A stretch of DNA of 64,000 bases from contig CAYVHU010000015.1 of assembly GCA_964451415.1 (NCBI GenBank), forward strand, positions 1-64,000, written 5' to 3'. Source of the DNA: CAYVHU01 sp964451415 (GTDB taxonomy: Bacteria > Pseudomonadota > Alphaproteobacteria > Rhodospirillales > Magnetovibrionaceae). The translations under genes and the position numbers were made by a program. Under the pieces are notes generated by a model that did not search any database, was not told where the DNA came from, and saw nothing but the letters and a program-made list of their open reading frames with translations. Below are positions 35,186 through 44,408 of the stretch, piece by piece. Positions within the stretch are counted from its first letter, which is position 1; the number at the start of each line of letters is the position of its first letter.

Positions 35186-36469
35186 TCACTTCAACACCAA
35201 ATTGGGGATGGTCAGGGAAACGGCGGGAATATAAGTGACGAGAACCAAGGCGACGAGCATGGCCAGATAAAAGGGCCATACGGATCGCAAGGTTTCTTCA
35301 ATACGGATTTTGGCGATGGCGCACCCGACAAACAGAACAGATCCCACCGGCGGCGTCACCAGACCGAGCCCCAGGTTGATCATCAGCACGATGCCGAATT
35401 GCACCGGATCCATACCGAACGCCGTGACCACCGGCAAAAAAATCGGCGTCGTGATCAGGATCAACGGCGCCATGTCCATGAACGTACCCAGCAGCAGCAA
35501 CACCAGATTGATGATCATGAAGACCACAATGGGATCGTTGGACAGCCCCGACATCAGATCAATCACCCGCGCCGGAACTTGAAACAAGGCGATCAAATAC
35601 CCGAACGCCGCCGCCGTTCCGATCAACAACATCACCATGGATGTGGTGCGCACCGCATTGACGCTCGCAATGACAAAATTTTTCCACGTCAAGGTGCGAT
35701 AGACCAGCAACATGACCAGCAACGCGTAAAGCACCGCAACCGCAGCGGATTCCGTGGTCGTAAAAATACCCGACAGCACACCGCCGATGATGATCACCGT
35801 GGTGAACAGTCCGGGAATGGCGCCGAAGCCGATCACCACCAGCGCTTTCCATCCGGGAAAAGCTTCACGCGGGTAATTTCGCTTCAACGCGATGACATAG
35901 GCCACGACCATCAAGCAAATGCCGACCAGAACGCCCGGGACGATTCCCGCCATGAACAATGCCGCCACGGAAATGCTGCCGCCGGTGGCCAGAGAATAAA
36001 TGATCATGTTGTGGCTGGGCGGGATCACCAGTCCGATGGTTGACGACATGACCGTGACGTTGACCGCATAATCGGCGTCATAGCCCTTTTTACGCATCAG
36101 CGGGATCATCAGCGAGCCGATCGCCGAGGTATCGGCGATGGCCGAGCCTGAAATCCCGCCAAAAAGCATGGAGGTCAAAATATTGACCAGGCCGAGACCG
36201 CCGCGAACATTACCGATGATGGCATTGGCGAAACGCATCAAACGTTCCGCGATCCCGCCGTGCAACATCAACTCGCCCGCATAGATAAAGAACGGAATGG
36301 CCAGCAGGGCGAAGATATTCATCCCTGCCGCCATGCGTTGGAAGATCACCAACGGCGGCAGGCCGATATAAATCACGCTCACCAACGAGGTGACGCCAAG
36401 GGCAAAGGCGATCGGCACGCCGATCAGCAACAGCACCGCCAGACCGCCGATCAGAATGACCAGTTCCAT
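35186..36469 (-). CDS. TRAP transporter large permease (DctM)
   Basis: The 427-residue membrane protein has about eleven helices with TRAP DctM motifs such as LLIGVPIAFALGV at the start, LMRFANAIIGNVRGGLGLVN and GLVIPPSHNMIIYSLATGG. It drives Na+-coupled uptake together with DctQ and DctP. The surrounding genes indicate uronate uptake. Confidence 0.95.
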   Translation of the reverse strand: MELVILIGGLAVLLLIGVPIAFALGVTSLVSVIYIGLPPLVIFQRMAAGMNIFALLAIPFFIYAGELMLHGGIAERLMRFANAIIGNVRGGLGLVNILTSMLFGGISGSAIADTSAIGSLMIPLMRKKGYDADYAVNVTVMSSTIGLVIPPSHNMIIYSLATGGSISVAALFMAGIVPGVLVGICLMVVAYVIALKRNYPREAFPGWKALVVIGFGAIPGLFTTVIIIGGVLSGIFTTTESAAVAVLYALLVMLLVYRTLTWKNFVIASVNAVRTTSMVMLLIGTAAAFGYLIALFQVPARVIDLMSGLSNDPIVVFMIINLVLLLLGTFMDMAPLILITTPIFLPVVTAFGMDPVQFGIVLMINLGLGLVTPPVGSVLFVGCAIAKIRIEETLRSVWPFYLAMLVALVLVTYIPAVSLTIPNLVLK

Positions 36470-36471
36470 TT

Positions 36472-36984
36472 TTAAAACTGCTCCTCAAGCTTGGTAGTTT
36501 TGCGGCCGATCATGTCATTGAGCATATGTTCGATGGAAAACAACACAATCAGCGCACCAGACAAAGGGATCGGAATATACGTAAATCCCGCCGGCAACCC
36601 GATGGTCGGAATGGTTTGATTCCAGGTCACGGCGGCCAGTTGATACCCGTAGAACACCATGCCCCCCCCGAACCCCGCGACCAGAAGATGGCTCACGATG
36701 ATCATCACGTAACGCACACGCTCGGGCAGCATGTTCTGCACAAAGGAAATGTTGAGATGGCCGCGATTGCGCACCCCCACCGCCGCCGCGATCAGCGCGA
36801 AATACAACACCAGAAGCAAGGCGGTCCGTTCGGCCCAATCGGGGGTGTCGTTGAGCACGTAACGCCCCCAGACCTGCCAGAGAATGACCCCCGTCATCGC
36901 CACCATGCCAAGGGTCGCAAGGCGCAAACACCCCCATGCCAGTCGAGAGGTAAAAAAGGAAAGATGATCGAGAAAACTGTTCAT
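36472..36984 (-). CDS. TRAP transporter small permease (DctQ)
   Basis: The 170-residue product has four membrane helices and the DctQ pattern WQVWGRYVLNDTPDWAERTA and GHLNISFV. It overlaps neither neighbour but lies two bases before dctM. It forms the membrane part of the transporter with DctM. Confidence 0.93.
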   Translation of the reverse strand: MNSFLDHLSFFTSRLAWGCLRLATLGMVAMTGVILWQVWGRYVLNDTPDWAERTALLLVLYFALIAAAVGVRNRGHLNISFVQNMLPERVRYVMIIVSHLLVAGFGGGMVFYGYQLAAVTWNQTIPTIGLPAGFTYIPIPLSGALIVLFSIEHMLNDMIGRKTTKLEEQF

Positions 36985-37049
36985 CGAGACGATCCGTCAC
37001 AGGCGCAAACGTTGCGGCGGGCGCAATGCCCGCCGCCGAACGCAGGATT

Positions 37050-38033
37050 TTATTTTGTGTCCTGAATTTCTTTGACCAGTTCGCGCAACTTGGCCGTATT
37101 CGCAAACTTGTCGTAGACCGGCTTCATGGCGTCGATGAAGGGCTGCTTATCGACGTCTTCGATGATTTTGTTGCCCGCCGCAATGACCTTGGCGCGCGAA
37201 AGTTTGACCCGTGCATTCCACAGCTTGCGCATGTACGGAACCGAAAGTGCTGCGGCCTTTTTTACCAGTGCCCGATCCCCGACGCTAAGGCCGTCCCAAG
37301 TCTTTTTCGACATCACCAGAGCCTCCGGCGACATGGAGTGCTGATCCAGGGTATAATATCTGGCGACCTCATAATGACGGGTCGATTCATACGACGGCCA
37401 GTTGTTTTCCGCACCGTCGATCACGCCCGTCTTCAGCCCGGTGTAAACCTCGCCGAAGGGCATCGGCGTCGCATTGGCTCCCAACGCGTCAATCATGGAC
37501 ACAAACAAATCCGACTGCTGCACGCGGATTTTCAGACCCTTCAAATCGGCGGGCGTGTGGATCGGACGTTTGGAATTGTAGAACGAACGCGCCCCGGAAT
37601 CATAAAACGCCAGACCGACCATGCCATGGGATTCGAACGCCTTGAGAATCTTTTGACCGATTTCACCGTCCATGACGCGGTGCATATGGTCGATGGAACG
37701 GAAAATATAAGGCAGCGCCGGAATGGCCGTCTCCGGAACGATGTTGTTGAGCGGCGCCAGATTGATGCGGTTGATGTCGATGGCGCCGAACTGAGTCTGT
37801 TCGATGGTATCTTTTTCCTCGCCAAGCTGACGTGCGTAATAGACCTTGATGGACAAACGCCCATTGGTCCAATCACTGAGCAGTTTGCCCATGTACTCGA
37901 CGGCCTTGACCGTCGGATAATCGGCGGTGTGGGTATCGGCGGCGCGGAAGACCTTGGCTTCCGCCATGGTCGAAAAGCCGACGATCAGAGCGGCGATCGT
38001 TGCGCCCTTCATCATTTTCTTCATCAAGCTCAT
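37050..38033 (-). CDS. TRAP substrate-binding protein (DctP)
   Basis: The 327-residue periplasmic protein has a signal peptide ending at AEAKVFRA, then SIKVYYARQLGEEKDTIEQ, LKGLKIRVQQSDLF (with the conserved carboxylate-binding Arg) and DGAENNWPSYE. ATG 38033 follows GGGAGG. It delivers the substrate, most likely galacturonate or glucuronate, to DctQM. The strong ribosome-binding site suits the high amounts needed. Confidence 0.94.
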   Translation of the reverse strand: MSLMKKMMKGATIAALIVGFSTMAEAKVFRAADTHTADYPTVKAVEYMGKLLSDWTNGRLSIKVYYARQLGEEKDTIEQTQFGAIDINRINLAPLNNIVPETAIPALPYIFRSIDHMHRVMDGEIGQKILKAFESHGMVGLAFYDSGARSFYNSKRPIHTPADLKGLKIRVQQSDLFVSMIDALGANATPMPFGEVYTGLKTGVIDGAENNWPSYESTRHYEVARYYTLDQHSMSPEALVMSKKTWDGLSVGDRALVKKAAALSVPYMRKLWNARVKLSRAKVIAAGNKIIEDVDKQPFIDAMKPVYDKFANTAKLRELVKEIQDTK

Positions 38034-38086
38034 TGGAATGACCTCCCTAGGGTATGGTGTTTTTCTCCACTCGTAAAAACGGCTCA

Positions 38087-39502
38087 TCACAATTTGTAAG
38101 CCGCCTTGGCAAGGCCGTAGGCGAGGTCGTGTGCGACCTCGATGGCCTCCTCTCTTCCGATCCGATGATCCCCCACCATCTCGGCCAGGAAACTGCAATC
38201 CATGCGCCGCGCCACGTCGTGACGCGCCGGTATGGATAAAAATGCCCGGGTGTCGTCGTTAAAGCCGACGGTGTTGTAAAATCCCGCCGTTTCACTCACC
38301 ATTGTGCGGTAACGGCGCATGCCTTCGGCACTGTCGTGAAACCACCACGGCGGCCCCAACTTGAGCGCCGGGTAATGCCCCGCTAGCGGCGCAAGTTCGC
38401 GCCCATAGGCGCTTTCATCCAAGGTAAAAAGGACGATGGTGAGGTCCGCTTCGTTGCCATAGCGATCCAGCAGCGGTTTCAAAGCGTGCACAAAATCGGT
38501 GCGCCGCGGAATGTCGCCCCCCTTATCGGCTCCGAAACGTTCAAAAACGCACACATTGTGATTGCGATACGCACCGGGATGGATTTGCATGACAAGCCCG
38601 TCTTCTAAGCTCATGGCTGCCATTTCGCTCAGCATCTGCGCGCGGAACAGTTCCGCCTCATCCGCCGAACAGTTTCCAGCAAGCGCCTTGGCGAACAGGG
38701 CCGACGCCTCGCCTTGGGCAAGGTCCGCCGTCTGCGCACTGGGGTGGCCATGGTCGGTGGCGGTGGCCCCCATGGCGGCGAAAAATTTCCGCCGCACCCG
38801 ATGCGCCGCCAGATAGCCTTGCCACGTCGCGGTATCTTCGCCGGTGATGTCGCCCAGACGCGCAACGTTTTCGACAAACCCCTTGGCGTGGGGATCAACC
38901 ACAAGATCGGGACGATAGGCGGGAATGACCTTCCCCTCCCAACCGGAATTGCGAACGGCTTTGTGATGGCGCAAATCGTCCAGCGGGCAATCCGTGGTGG
39001 CCAAAACCTCGATACCGAAGCGTTCGAACAAAGCACGCGGTAAAAATTCCGGCGCCTTCAAGGCCGCGTCGATGACGTCATAAATGGCGTCCGCGCTTTG
39101 GGCGCTCAAAGGCTCCGTAATTCCAAAAACATTCTGCAAGGTATAATCAAACCACAACTGCGTCGGCGTGGCGCGAAACAAGTGGTAATGCGCCGCAAAA
39201 AGCCGCCAGATTTTGCGCGGATCGCTCTCGGTTGGGCCACCATCGACGCGTGCCACGCCCAAATCTTCCATGGGCACACCCTGGCTGTACAGCATGCGAT
39301 AGACGTAGTGGTCCGGCACGATGAGCAATCTGGCCGGATCGCGAAACGCCTCGTTGTCGGCAAACCAGCGCGCATCGGTATGGCCGTGGGGACTGACAAT
39401 GGGAAGGCCGCAGACGGTTTCGTACAATTCACGCGCGATTTTGCGTGTCGCAGGATCGCGCGGTAGCAAGGTATCGGCATGGAAAAGCGGCGTATCGCTC
39501 AC
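38087..39502 (-). CDS. uxaC: Uronate isomerase
   Basis: The 471-residue product matches UxaC: LPIVSPHGHTDARWFADN with the metal-binding HxH, and KLGPPWWFHDSAEGMRRYR near the C-terminus. It interconverts glucuronate/fructuronate and galacturonate/tagaturonate. I chose GTG 39502, two bases after the regulator stop, with AAGGA upstream; longer frames lie inside the regulator gene. Confidence 0.94.
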   Translation of the reverse strand: MSDTPLFHADTLLPRDPATRKIARELYETVCGLPIVSPHGHTDARWFADNEAFRDPARLLIVPDHYVYRMLYSQGVPMEDLGVARVDGGPTESDPRKIWRLFAAHYHLFRATPTQLWFDYTLQNVFGITEPLSAQSADAIYDVIDAALKAPEFLPRALFERFGIEVLATTDCPLDDLRHHKAVRNSGWEGKVIPAYRPDLVVDPHAKGFVENVARLGDITGEDTATWQGYLAAHRVRRKFFAAMGATATDHGHPSAQTADLAQGEASALFAKALAGNCSADEAELFRAQMLSEMAAMSLEDGLVMQIHPGAYRNHNVCVFERFGADKGGDIPRRTDFVHALKPLLDRYGNEADLTIVLFTLDESAYGRELAPLAGHYPALKLGPPWWFHDSAEGMRRYRTMVSETAGFYNTVGFNDDTRAFLSIPARHDVARRMDCSFLAEMVGDHRIGREEAIEVAHDLAYGLAKAAYKL

Positions 39503-39504
39503 GT

Positions 39505-40374
39505 TCAAGAATCCTTGTCCGTGGGCACGCCGACACGTGCGGAAAGCAAACTGGCTTTCAGTTTGCCGAGATGTCGCGCCAGCGCCGGGCCGCGCTTCAG
39601 CGCCACGGCCGTGGCCAGAATGTCCACCACGCTCAAATGGGCAATGCGCGACGTCATGGGAGTGTAGTGGTCGGTGTCTTCGGGAGCATCCACGCCCAAG
39701 GCGATATCGACACATGCGGTCAGCGGCGAATTCGGCGACGTTACGGCGATGACGCAGGCCCCCGCGCCGGTCGCCTGAGCCGCTGCCGCAATCATGCTTT
39801 GCGTTCGCCCGGTGTGGGAAAACACCACCAACACATCGCCCGGGTGCAACGTCGCCGCCGACATCAACTGCATGTGCGGATCGACGTAGGCGGCCGAAGA
39901 CACATCGAGGCGAAAAAATTTATGGTGGGCATCCTGGGCGACGATCCCCGACGCCCCGACGCCGTAAAATTCCACGCGCCGCGCCGCCGCCAGGACCTCC
40001 ACGGACCGTTCCAGCTTCGCGACATCAAGGGTGTCGCGCACATGGGCCAACGTGCCGATGGTGGCGGCAACGGTTTTTTGCACCACGTCATGAATGCTGT
40101 CGTTTTCGCCCACCGACTGGTGAAGATATGCCCCGCCCATGGCGAGATTGCGCGCCAGCTTGATCTTGAAATCGGGAAACCCGGTGCTGCCGAGAGTGCG
40201 GCAAAAGCGCAACACCGAAGGCTCGCTTACGCCGCTTTCGCGCGCCAGGGTGGCGATGCTCATCTCGACAACGGCATCGGGGCGAGACGTGACGACGGCG
40301 GCGACCTTCGCTTCGGAACCAGAAAATCGCTGCGTCTCATCGCCCAGATATTTGAGCAGATTGCCCTTCGGCAT
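39505..40374 (-). CDS. RpiR/HexR-type transcriptional regulator
   Basis: The 289-residue product has an N-terminal HTH_6 domain (MSIATLARESGVSEPSVLRF) and a C-terminal SIS sugar-phosphate domain (EFYGVGASGIVAQDA, VVFSHTGRTQ). HexR of this type senses KDPG, which this pathway makes. ATG 40374 follows GGGAGGGG. It heads the leftward operon and has two HexR-like sites in its upstream region, so it most likely represses both this operon and the divergent uxaA. Confidence 0.9.
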   Translation of the reverse strand: MPKGNLLKYLGDETQRFSGSEAKVAAVVTSRPDAVVEMSIATLARESGVSEPSVLRFCRTLGSTGFPDFKIKLARNLAMGGAYLHQSVGENDSIHDVVQKTVAATIGTLAHVRDTLDVAKLERSVEVLAAARRVEFYGVGASGIVAQDAHHKFFRLDVSSAAYVDPHMQLMSAATLHPGDVLVVFSHTGRTQSMIAAAAQATGAGACVIAVTSPNSPLTACVDIALGVDAPEDTDHYTPMTSRIAHLSVVDILATAVALKRGPALARHLGKLKASLLSARVGVPTDKDS

Positions 40375-40396
40375 TGGATGCCCCTCCCAAGGCATA

Positions 40397-40411
40397 TGTA
40401 ATAAAACTACA
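40397..40411. promoter_or_regulatory. HexR-like operator 1
   Basis: TGTAATAAAACTACA fits the known HexR consensus TGTARTWWWAYTACA at every position. It covers the -10 region of the leftward promoter. Confidence 0.75.
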
Positions 40412-40429
40412 CGTTTTTGGTAGAGTCAA
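40401..40429 (-). promoter_or_regulatory. Candidate sigma-70 promoter of the leftward operon
   Basis: On the minus strand TTGACT (40429-40424) and TTTTAT (40406-40401) lie 17 bp apart. The -10 overlaps operator 1, which suits repression. Confidence 0.5.
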
Positions 40430-40431
40430 CC

Positions 40432-40459
40432 TTGGCATGAGTGTTTTTTAAATTTATAT
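40432..40459 (+). promoter_or_regulatory. Candidate sigma-70 promoter of uxaA
   Basis: TTGGCA (40432-40437) and TTATAT (40454-40459) are spaced by 16 bp, 55 bp before the uxaA ATG. The -10 runs into operator 2. Confidence 0.45.
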
Positions 40460-40473
40460 GTAATTTAACGACA
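40459..40473. promoter_or_regulatory. HexR-like operator 2
   Basis: TGTAATTTAACGACA matches the HexR consensus at 14 of 15 positions. It begins at the end of the uxaA -10 box. Confidence 0.6.
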
Positions 40474-40513
40474 TTTTGACGCGTGCCCGACAAAAGGCCA
40501 AGCTACAAGCAAC

Positions 40514-42040
40514 ATGACAGAGAAAATCGCAACCTTCGTGCGGCTGCACGGTGCCGACAATGTGTTCGTCGCCACCGCCAGATGCGAACCCGGCGCACGC
40601 CTTGAAGAGGCCATCGTGAAAACCTCGATCCCCATCGGACACAAGGTGGCCGCAACCGCCATCGCCAAGAACGAGGCCATCGTCAAATACGGTCACGCCA
40701 TCGGCTTCGCATCCCAGAAAATCGCCGCGGGAGAACACGTTCACGTTCACAATTGCACCTTCAGAAACGGCACAAAACGTACCTTTCCCTTAGGCACCGA
40801 GGCGAAACCAACAGACTTTGTCGCGCAGAACGAACGCGCGACTTTCAAGGGGTTCGTGCGCGCCGACGGGCGTGTGGGCACGCGAAATTTCCTGGCCGTG
40901 CTGAGCACCGTCAACTGCGCCGCCACGGTGGCGAAAAAAGTGGCCGCCCACTTCGATGCGCAAGGGCTCAAGGCCTATCCCCATGTCGATGGCGTGTGCG
41001 CCTTCACCCATGGCGGGGGCTGTGGCATGGCGATGGATTCAGAGGGCTACGATCTGCTGCAACGCACCTTGGCCGGCTATGCGCGCCATCCGAATTTTGC
41101 CGGCGTCTTGTTGATCGGTCTGGGCTGCGAGGTCATGCAGATCCGTCACCTGATGGAAACCCGAGGCCTTAAAAACAGCCCGTCATTCCATCATTTGACC
41201 ATTCAAGACACCGGCGGCACCCGCAAAACGGTGGAAGATGGCATCGCGCAAATCAAAGCCATGCTGGCGCACGCCGACACGGCGAGGCGCCAAAGCGTGT
41301 CCGCAGAACACCTAATTCTCGCGCTTCAATGCGGCGGATCGGACGGCTATTCCGGCATCACCGCCAACCCGGCCCTGGGCGTGGCGGTGGACCTTCTGGT
41401 GCGCCACGGCGGCACCGCGATTTTGGCCGAAACACCGGAACTGTACGGTGCGCAATATCTGCTGAGCCGGCGCGCACAAAGTCCCGAAATTGCGCAAAAA
41501 CTCATGGACCGGATCCGCTGGTGGGAAGACTACGTGGCGAATAACAATGGCTCCATGGACAACAACCCCTCGCCGGGAAACAAACTCGGCGGGATCAGCA
41601 CGATCCTGGAAAAGTCTCTGGGCGCGGTGTCCAAGGGCGGTATCACCAACTTGGTGGACGTTTACGAATACGCAGAACCGATCACCAAAAAGGGTCTGGT
41701 CTTCATGGACAGCCCAGGCTACGACCCGATCTCGGTCACCGGCCAGATCGCATCGGGGGCCACCCTTGTGGGCTTTACCACCGGGCGCGGCTCACTGTCC
41801 GGTTTCAAGCCGGTGCCTTGCCTCAAACTCGCCTCGAACACAGACATGTTTACGCGCCTGAACGAAGACATGGACTTAAATTGTGGTGCGATCCTCAGCG
41901 AGGGCCTGCCTCTTGAGGACATGGGAAAACGCATTTTCCACCGCATCTTGAAGGTGGCCTCGGGACAAAAAACAAAAAGCGAAGCCCTGGGCTACGGTGA
42001 CAATGAATTCACCCCCTGGGTCATCGGCGCCGTGATGTAG
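40514..42040 (+). CDS. uxaA: Altronate dehydratase (UxaA family)
   Basis: The 508-residue product has the N-terminal SAF-like domain and the large C-terminal domain in one chain. Motifs include GFVRADGRVGTRNFLAV, FTHGGGCGMA, LILALQCGGSDGYSGITANP and WWEDYVANNNGSMDNNPSPG. It dehydrates altronate to 2-keto-3-deoxygluconate in the galacturonate branch. It is transcribed apart from the rest of the pathway but shares the operator region. Galactarate dehydratase is a related alternative; the neighbours favour altronate. Confidence 0.92.
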   Translation: MTEKIATFVRLHGADNVFVATARCEPGARLEEAIVKTSIPIGHKVAATAIAKNEAIVKYGHAIGFASQKIAAGEHVHVHNCTFRNGTKRTFPLGTEAKPTDFVAQNERATFKGFVRADGRVGTRNFLAVLSTVNCAATVAKKVAAHFDAQGLKAYPHVDGVCAFTHGGGCGMAMDSEGYDLLQRTLAGYARHPNFAGVLLIGLGCEVMQIRHLMETRGLKNSPSFHHLTIQDTGGTRKTVEDGIAQIKAMLAHADTARRQSVSAEHLILALQCGGSDGYSGITANPALGVAVDLLVRHGGTAILAETPELYGAQYLLSRRAQSPEIAQKLMDRIRWWEDYVANNNGSMDNNPSPGNKLGGISTILEKSLGAVSKGGITNLVDVYEYAEPITKKGLVFMDSPGYDPISVTGQIASGATLVGFTTGRGSLSGFKPVPCLKLASNTDMFTRLNEDMDLNCGAILSEGLPLEDMGKRIFHRILKVASGQKTKSEALGYGDNEFTPWVIGAVM

Positions 42041-42046
42041 CACGAC

Positions 42047-42073
42047 CGGCGAGGCGCCCGAGGCGCCTCGCCG
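42047..42073. terminator. Bidirectional terminator hairpin
   Basis: CGGCGAGGCGCC (42047-42058), a three-base loop CGA, and GGCGCCTCGCCG (42062-42073) form a perfect 12-bp stem. It lies between the convergent stops of uxaA and the last gene of the cytochrome operon. There is no long U tract on either side. Confidence 0.75.
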
Positions 42074-42080
42074 TGCCGCT

Positions 42081-43286
42081 TCAACGCGCAGGAAGGCCGG
42101 TATAGTACCGTGCCACGCCGCCGTAGCTGCCGACCCAAACCGTTCCGTCACTCGCCGTTTTCATGGAGAAAACAGCATTGGAAAACAGGCCTTGCGCCTT
42201 ACCGTAACGTTTGAAGGTCTTGCCGTTGAATTCAGCCAGACCGTTGTTGGTTCCGACCCAGATATTGCCGTCCTTGTCCTGGTGGAGCATGAAAACATGA
42301 TTCGCGGGCAAGCCGTCTTTCTTGGTGTAGACTTTCCACGTTTTGCCATCGAACACAGACAGTCCACCGCCCCATGTGCCGACCCAGACCCGGCCCTTTT
42401 TGTCCACAATCAAAGCAATGACGTAGTTCGGATTGTAGGCGATATCCACGTTGCTCAGGCCTTGTTCCTTCTTTTGCAAAGCATGGTGGCTGGACTGCTT
42501 AGCGGGATCGTTCTTATAGGGAATATCGGCTTTGACCACGTCGTAATCCGCACCAAGGCCTTCCTTGTGGCTCCAATGTTTCCATTTCCCGTTGCGATAC
42601 AGGTTCAATCCCCCTTCGGTCGCAAGCCAGATATCCCCGTTCAAACCTTCCGCCAAACCGTAAACCCAGTCGTTCGACAGGCCGCCATTGGTATTCTTGA
42701 CGGTATAAAGGTCCCACTTCTTGAAGTGGTCCAGATCGCCGCCGATGACGCGGTTGACACCCGACCATGTGGCGATCCACACATCACCGTTCTTCGCCTT
42801 CAACATATCGTAGACGAAGGCGTCGCCCATGCCGTTGGGCACGTTATAATTGCGCCACTTTTTTGTTTTGGGGTTCAAAATGGACAAACCGCCGCCATAC
42901 GTTCCGACCCACAGTTCGCCGTCGATTTTCGCCAGCTTCAAGATGCCGTTCGAAAACAGGCCGCTCTTATTGTCGTAAAGGGTGTAATCGTCGATTTTAA
43001 GGTCATAGCGAATGACCCCGCCCGAGGTGCCCAGCCACATGATATTCCCATCGGCAAGCATCGACTTGACGTTCCGATTGCCGACGCGGAAATGGTCGTA
43101 GGTGAACGGTGAGTCCTTTGCGGCCTTCGCCTTTGCCTTCGAATCCGCGGCAACGTCAACGGTCTTGTCCGGAGAGGAACTCGCGACAACAGGGGCGTTT
43201 TTCGCCTCATAATGCGTTATGGCATAGTAAGCAACGCCACCAAGAGCAACGATGGCGGCAACTGCAAAAAGGGTTGTTTTATTCAT
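42081..43286 (-). CDS. Membrane-anchored Reg_prop beta-propeller protein
   Basis: The 401-residue product has an N-terminal membrane anchor (about residues 3-22), a short linker rich in Ala/Lys, and multiple propeller repeats of the two-component-regulator type. Examples are NIMWLGTSGGVIRYD, ELWVGTYGGGLSIL, RVWVGTWGGGLSVFDGKTW and NIWVGTNNGLAEFNGKTF. Such repeats are usually the sensor part of hybrid kinases; here no kinase domain is attached. It overlaps the preceding propeller gene by eight bases and ends the operon. It may detect a signal for the nearby two-component system or act as a scaffold. Confidence 0.85.
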   Translation of the reverse strand: MNKTTLFAVAAIVALGGVAYYAITHYEAKNAPVVASSSPDKTVDVAADSKAKAKAAKDSPFTYDHFRVGNRNVKSMLADGNIMWLGTSGGVIRYDLKIDDYTLYDNKSGLFSNGILKLAKIDGELWVGTYGGGLSILNPKTKKWRNYNVPNGMGDAFVYDMLKAKNGDVWIATWSGVNRVIGGDLDHFKKWDLYTVKNTNGGLSNDWVYGLAEGLNGDIWLATEGGLNLYRNGKWKHWSHKEGLGADYDVVKADIPYKNDPAKQSSHHALQKKEQGLSNVDIAYNPNYVIALIVDKKGRVWVGTWGGGLSVFDGKTWKVYTKKDGLPANHVFMLHQDKDGNIWVGTNNGLAEFNGKTFKRYGKAQGLFSNAVFSMKTASDGTVWVGSYGGVARYYTGLPAR

Positions 43287-44397
43287 GGTTCTCTTTCGCC
43301 CCATCCTTATACGTTAAACGGTTCACGCCGCCTTTTGTTCCGAGCCAGATATTGTTGTTCGGATCAATGGCGATGGCGTAAACATTGTCGCCGACCAGAC
43401 CGTCTTTGCGATTGTACGTCGTCCATGTTTTTCCGTCATAGCGACTGGCACCGTGATTGGTGCCGAACCATAAGGTTCCATCTTTTTCCTGTGCGATGCT
43501 ATAGACGATATTTCCCGCCAGTCCATCCTTGAGGGTCAGCGAGCGCCAAGTTTCTTTACCATTGAACTCGCTTACGCCACCGCCCCAGGTTCCAAACCAG
43601 ATTTTTCCGGTCTGATTGTCTACGAGAACGGCAAAAACATAATTGGGATTATACGTCTCTTTGCCCAAGGAACTAAAAACCGAAAGATTGTGCCGCGATC
43701 TCGTGCCCAGCCCGGTATTCGTGCTAAGCGGCAGATGTTTCAAATTGTCCGCCCCCAGACCATCTTCGTGCGTCCACGCTTTCCACGTTCCCTTATCGTA
43801 GAGGGCCGCCCCCCCTTCCGTACCGAACCAGATACCACCTTTTTTGTCGATATCAATTCCGTACACCCAGACATTCGGAAGTTCTTTGCGGTAGGTCGTG
43901 AACTTTTCGGTCTTCGAGTTGAAAACGCTAACACCGTCCCAGGTTCCGATCCAGGCGTTTCCCCCCTTGTCAAAGGCAAACGTGTAAACCCAGTAATCTG
44001 CAAGACCTTGCATGGGGAAATAGGTTTTCCATCCGCCCCCTTTCTTCGATTTGCTAAAACCGCCCGCATTGGTCCCCAACCAGACATCTCCTTTGGGGCC
44101 AATGCCGACGGCGAAGACGTACTCGTTCGCCAATCCATCGGAACGGGTGTAAACGTTCTTCAAATTCTGCGTCTTCAAGTCCACTTCCATGGCCCCGACG
44201 GACGTCCCCACCCACATCGAATTGCGTTTCACATCGGTCGTAAGCGCACGAACATAGGCGTTGTCGCCGATGCGATAGGTTTCCGCAACATGGGGCACTT
44301 TCGAACGGCCGGCATGGGCTTGCGGTGGCGCGCTGAAGAGCAGCGCCGTGAAGGCAAAAACAGAAAAGAAAAGGGCGCGTGTACGCATCTGATTCAT
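43279..44397 (-). CDS. Secreted Reg_prop beta-propeller protein
   Basis: The 372-residue product has a cleavable signal peptide ending at AHAGRSK and propeller repeats such as GDVWLGTNAGGFSKSK, NAWIGTWDGVSVFNSKTEKF, GIWFGTEGGAALYDKGTW and TLWFGTNHGASRYDGKTW. It is paralogous to the protein encoded just downstream but is soluble in the periplasm. A CDS of this sort next to a sensor kinase with a periplasmic loop suggests a ligand-binding partner. Start is ATG 44397, with an in-frame ATG at 44388. Confidence 0.85.
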   Translation of the reverse strand: MNQMRTRALFFSVFAFTALLFSAPPQAHAGRSKVPHVAETYRIGDNAYVRALTTDVKRNSMWVGTSVGAMEVDLKTQNLKNVYTRSDGLANEYVFAVGIGPKGDVWLGTNAGGFSKSKKGGGWKTYFPMQGLADYWVYTFAFDKGGNAWIGTWDGVSVFNSKTEKFTTYRKELPNVWVYGIDIDKKGGIWFGTEGGAALYDKGTWKAWTHEDGLGADNLKHLPLSTNTGLGTRSRHNLSVFSSLGKETYNPNYVFAVLVDNQTGKIWFGTWGGGVSEFNGKETWRSLTLKDGLAGNIVYSIAQEKDGTLWFGTNHGASRYDGKTWTTYNRKDGLVGDNVYAIAIDPNNNIWLGTKGGVNRLTYKDGAKENHE

Positions 44398-44408
44398 CTC
44401 GCTTATGG

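Noticed and set aside
35096..40401. Plus-strand frames of 315 and 318 codons opposite the TRAP and regulator genes
   Set aside because: Composition is extremely His/Gln/Arg-rich, as expected from the antisense of membrane and Rossmann genes; the minus-strand proteins are clear family members.
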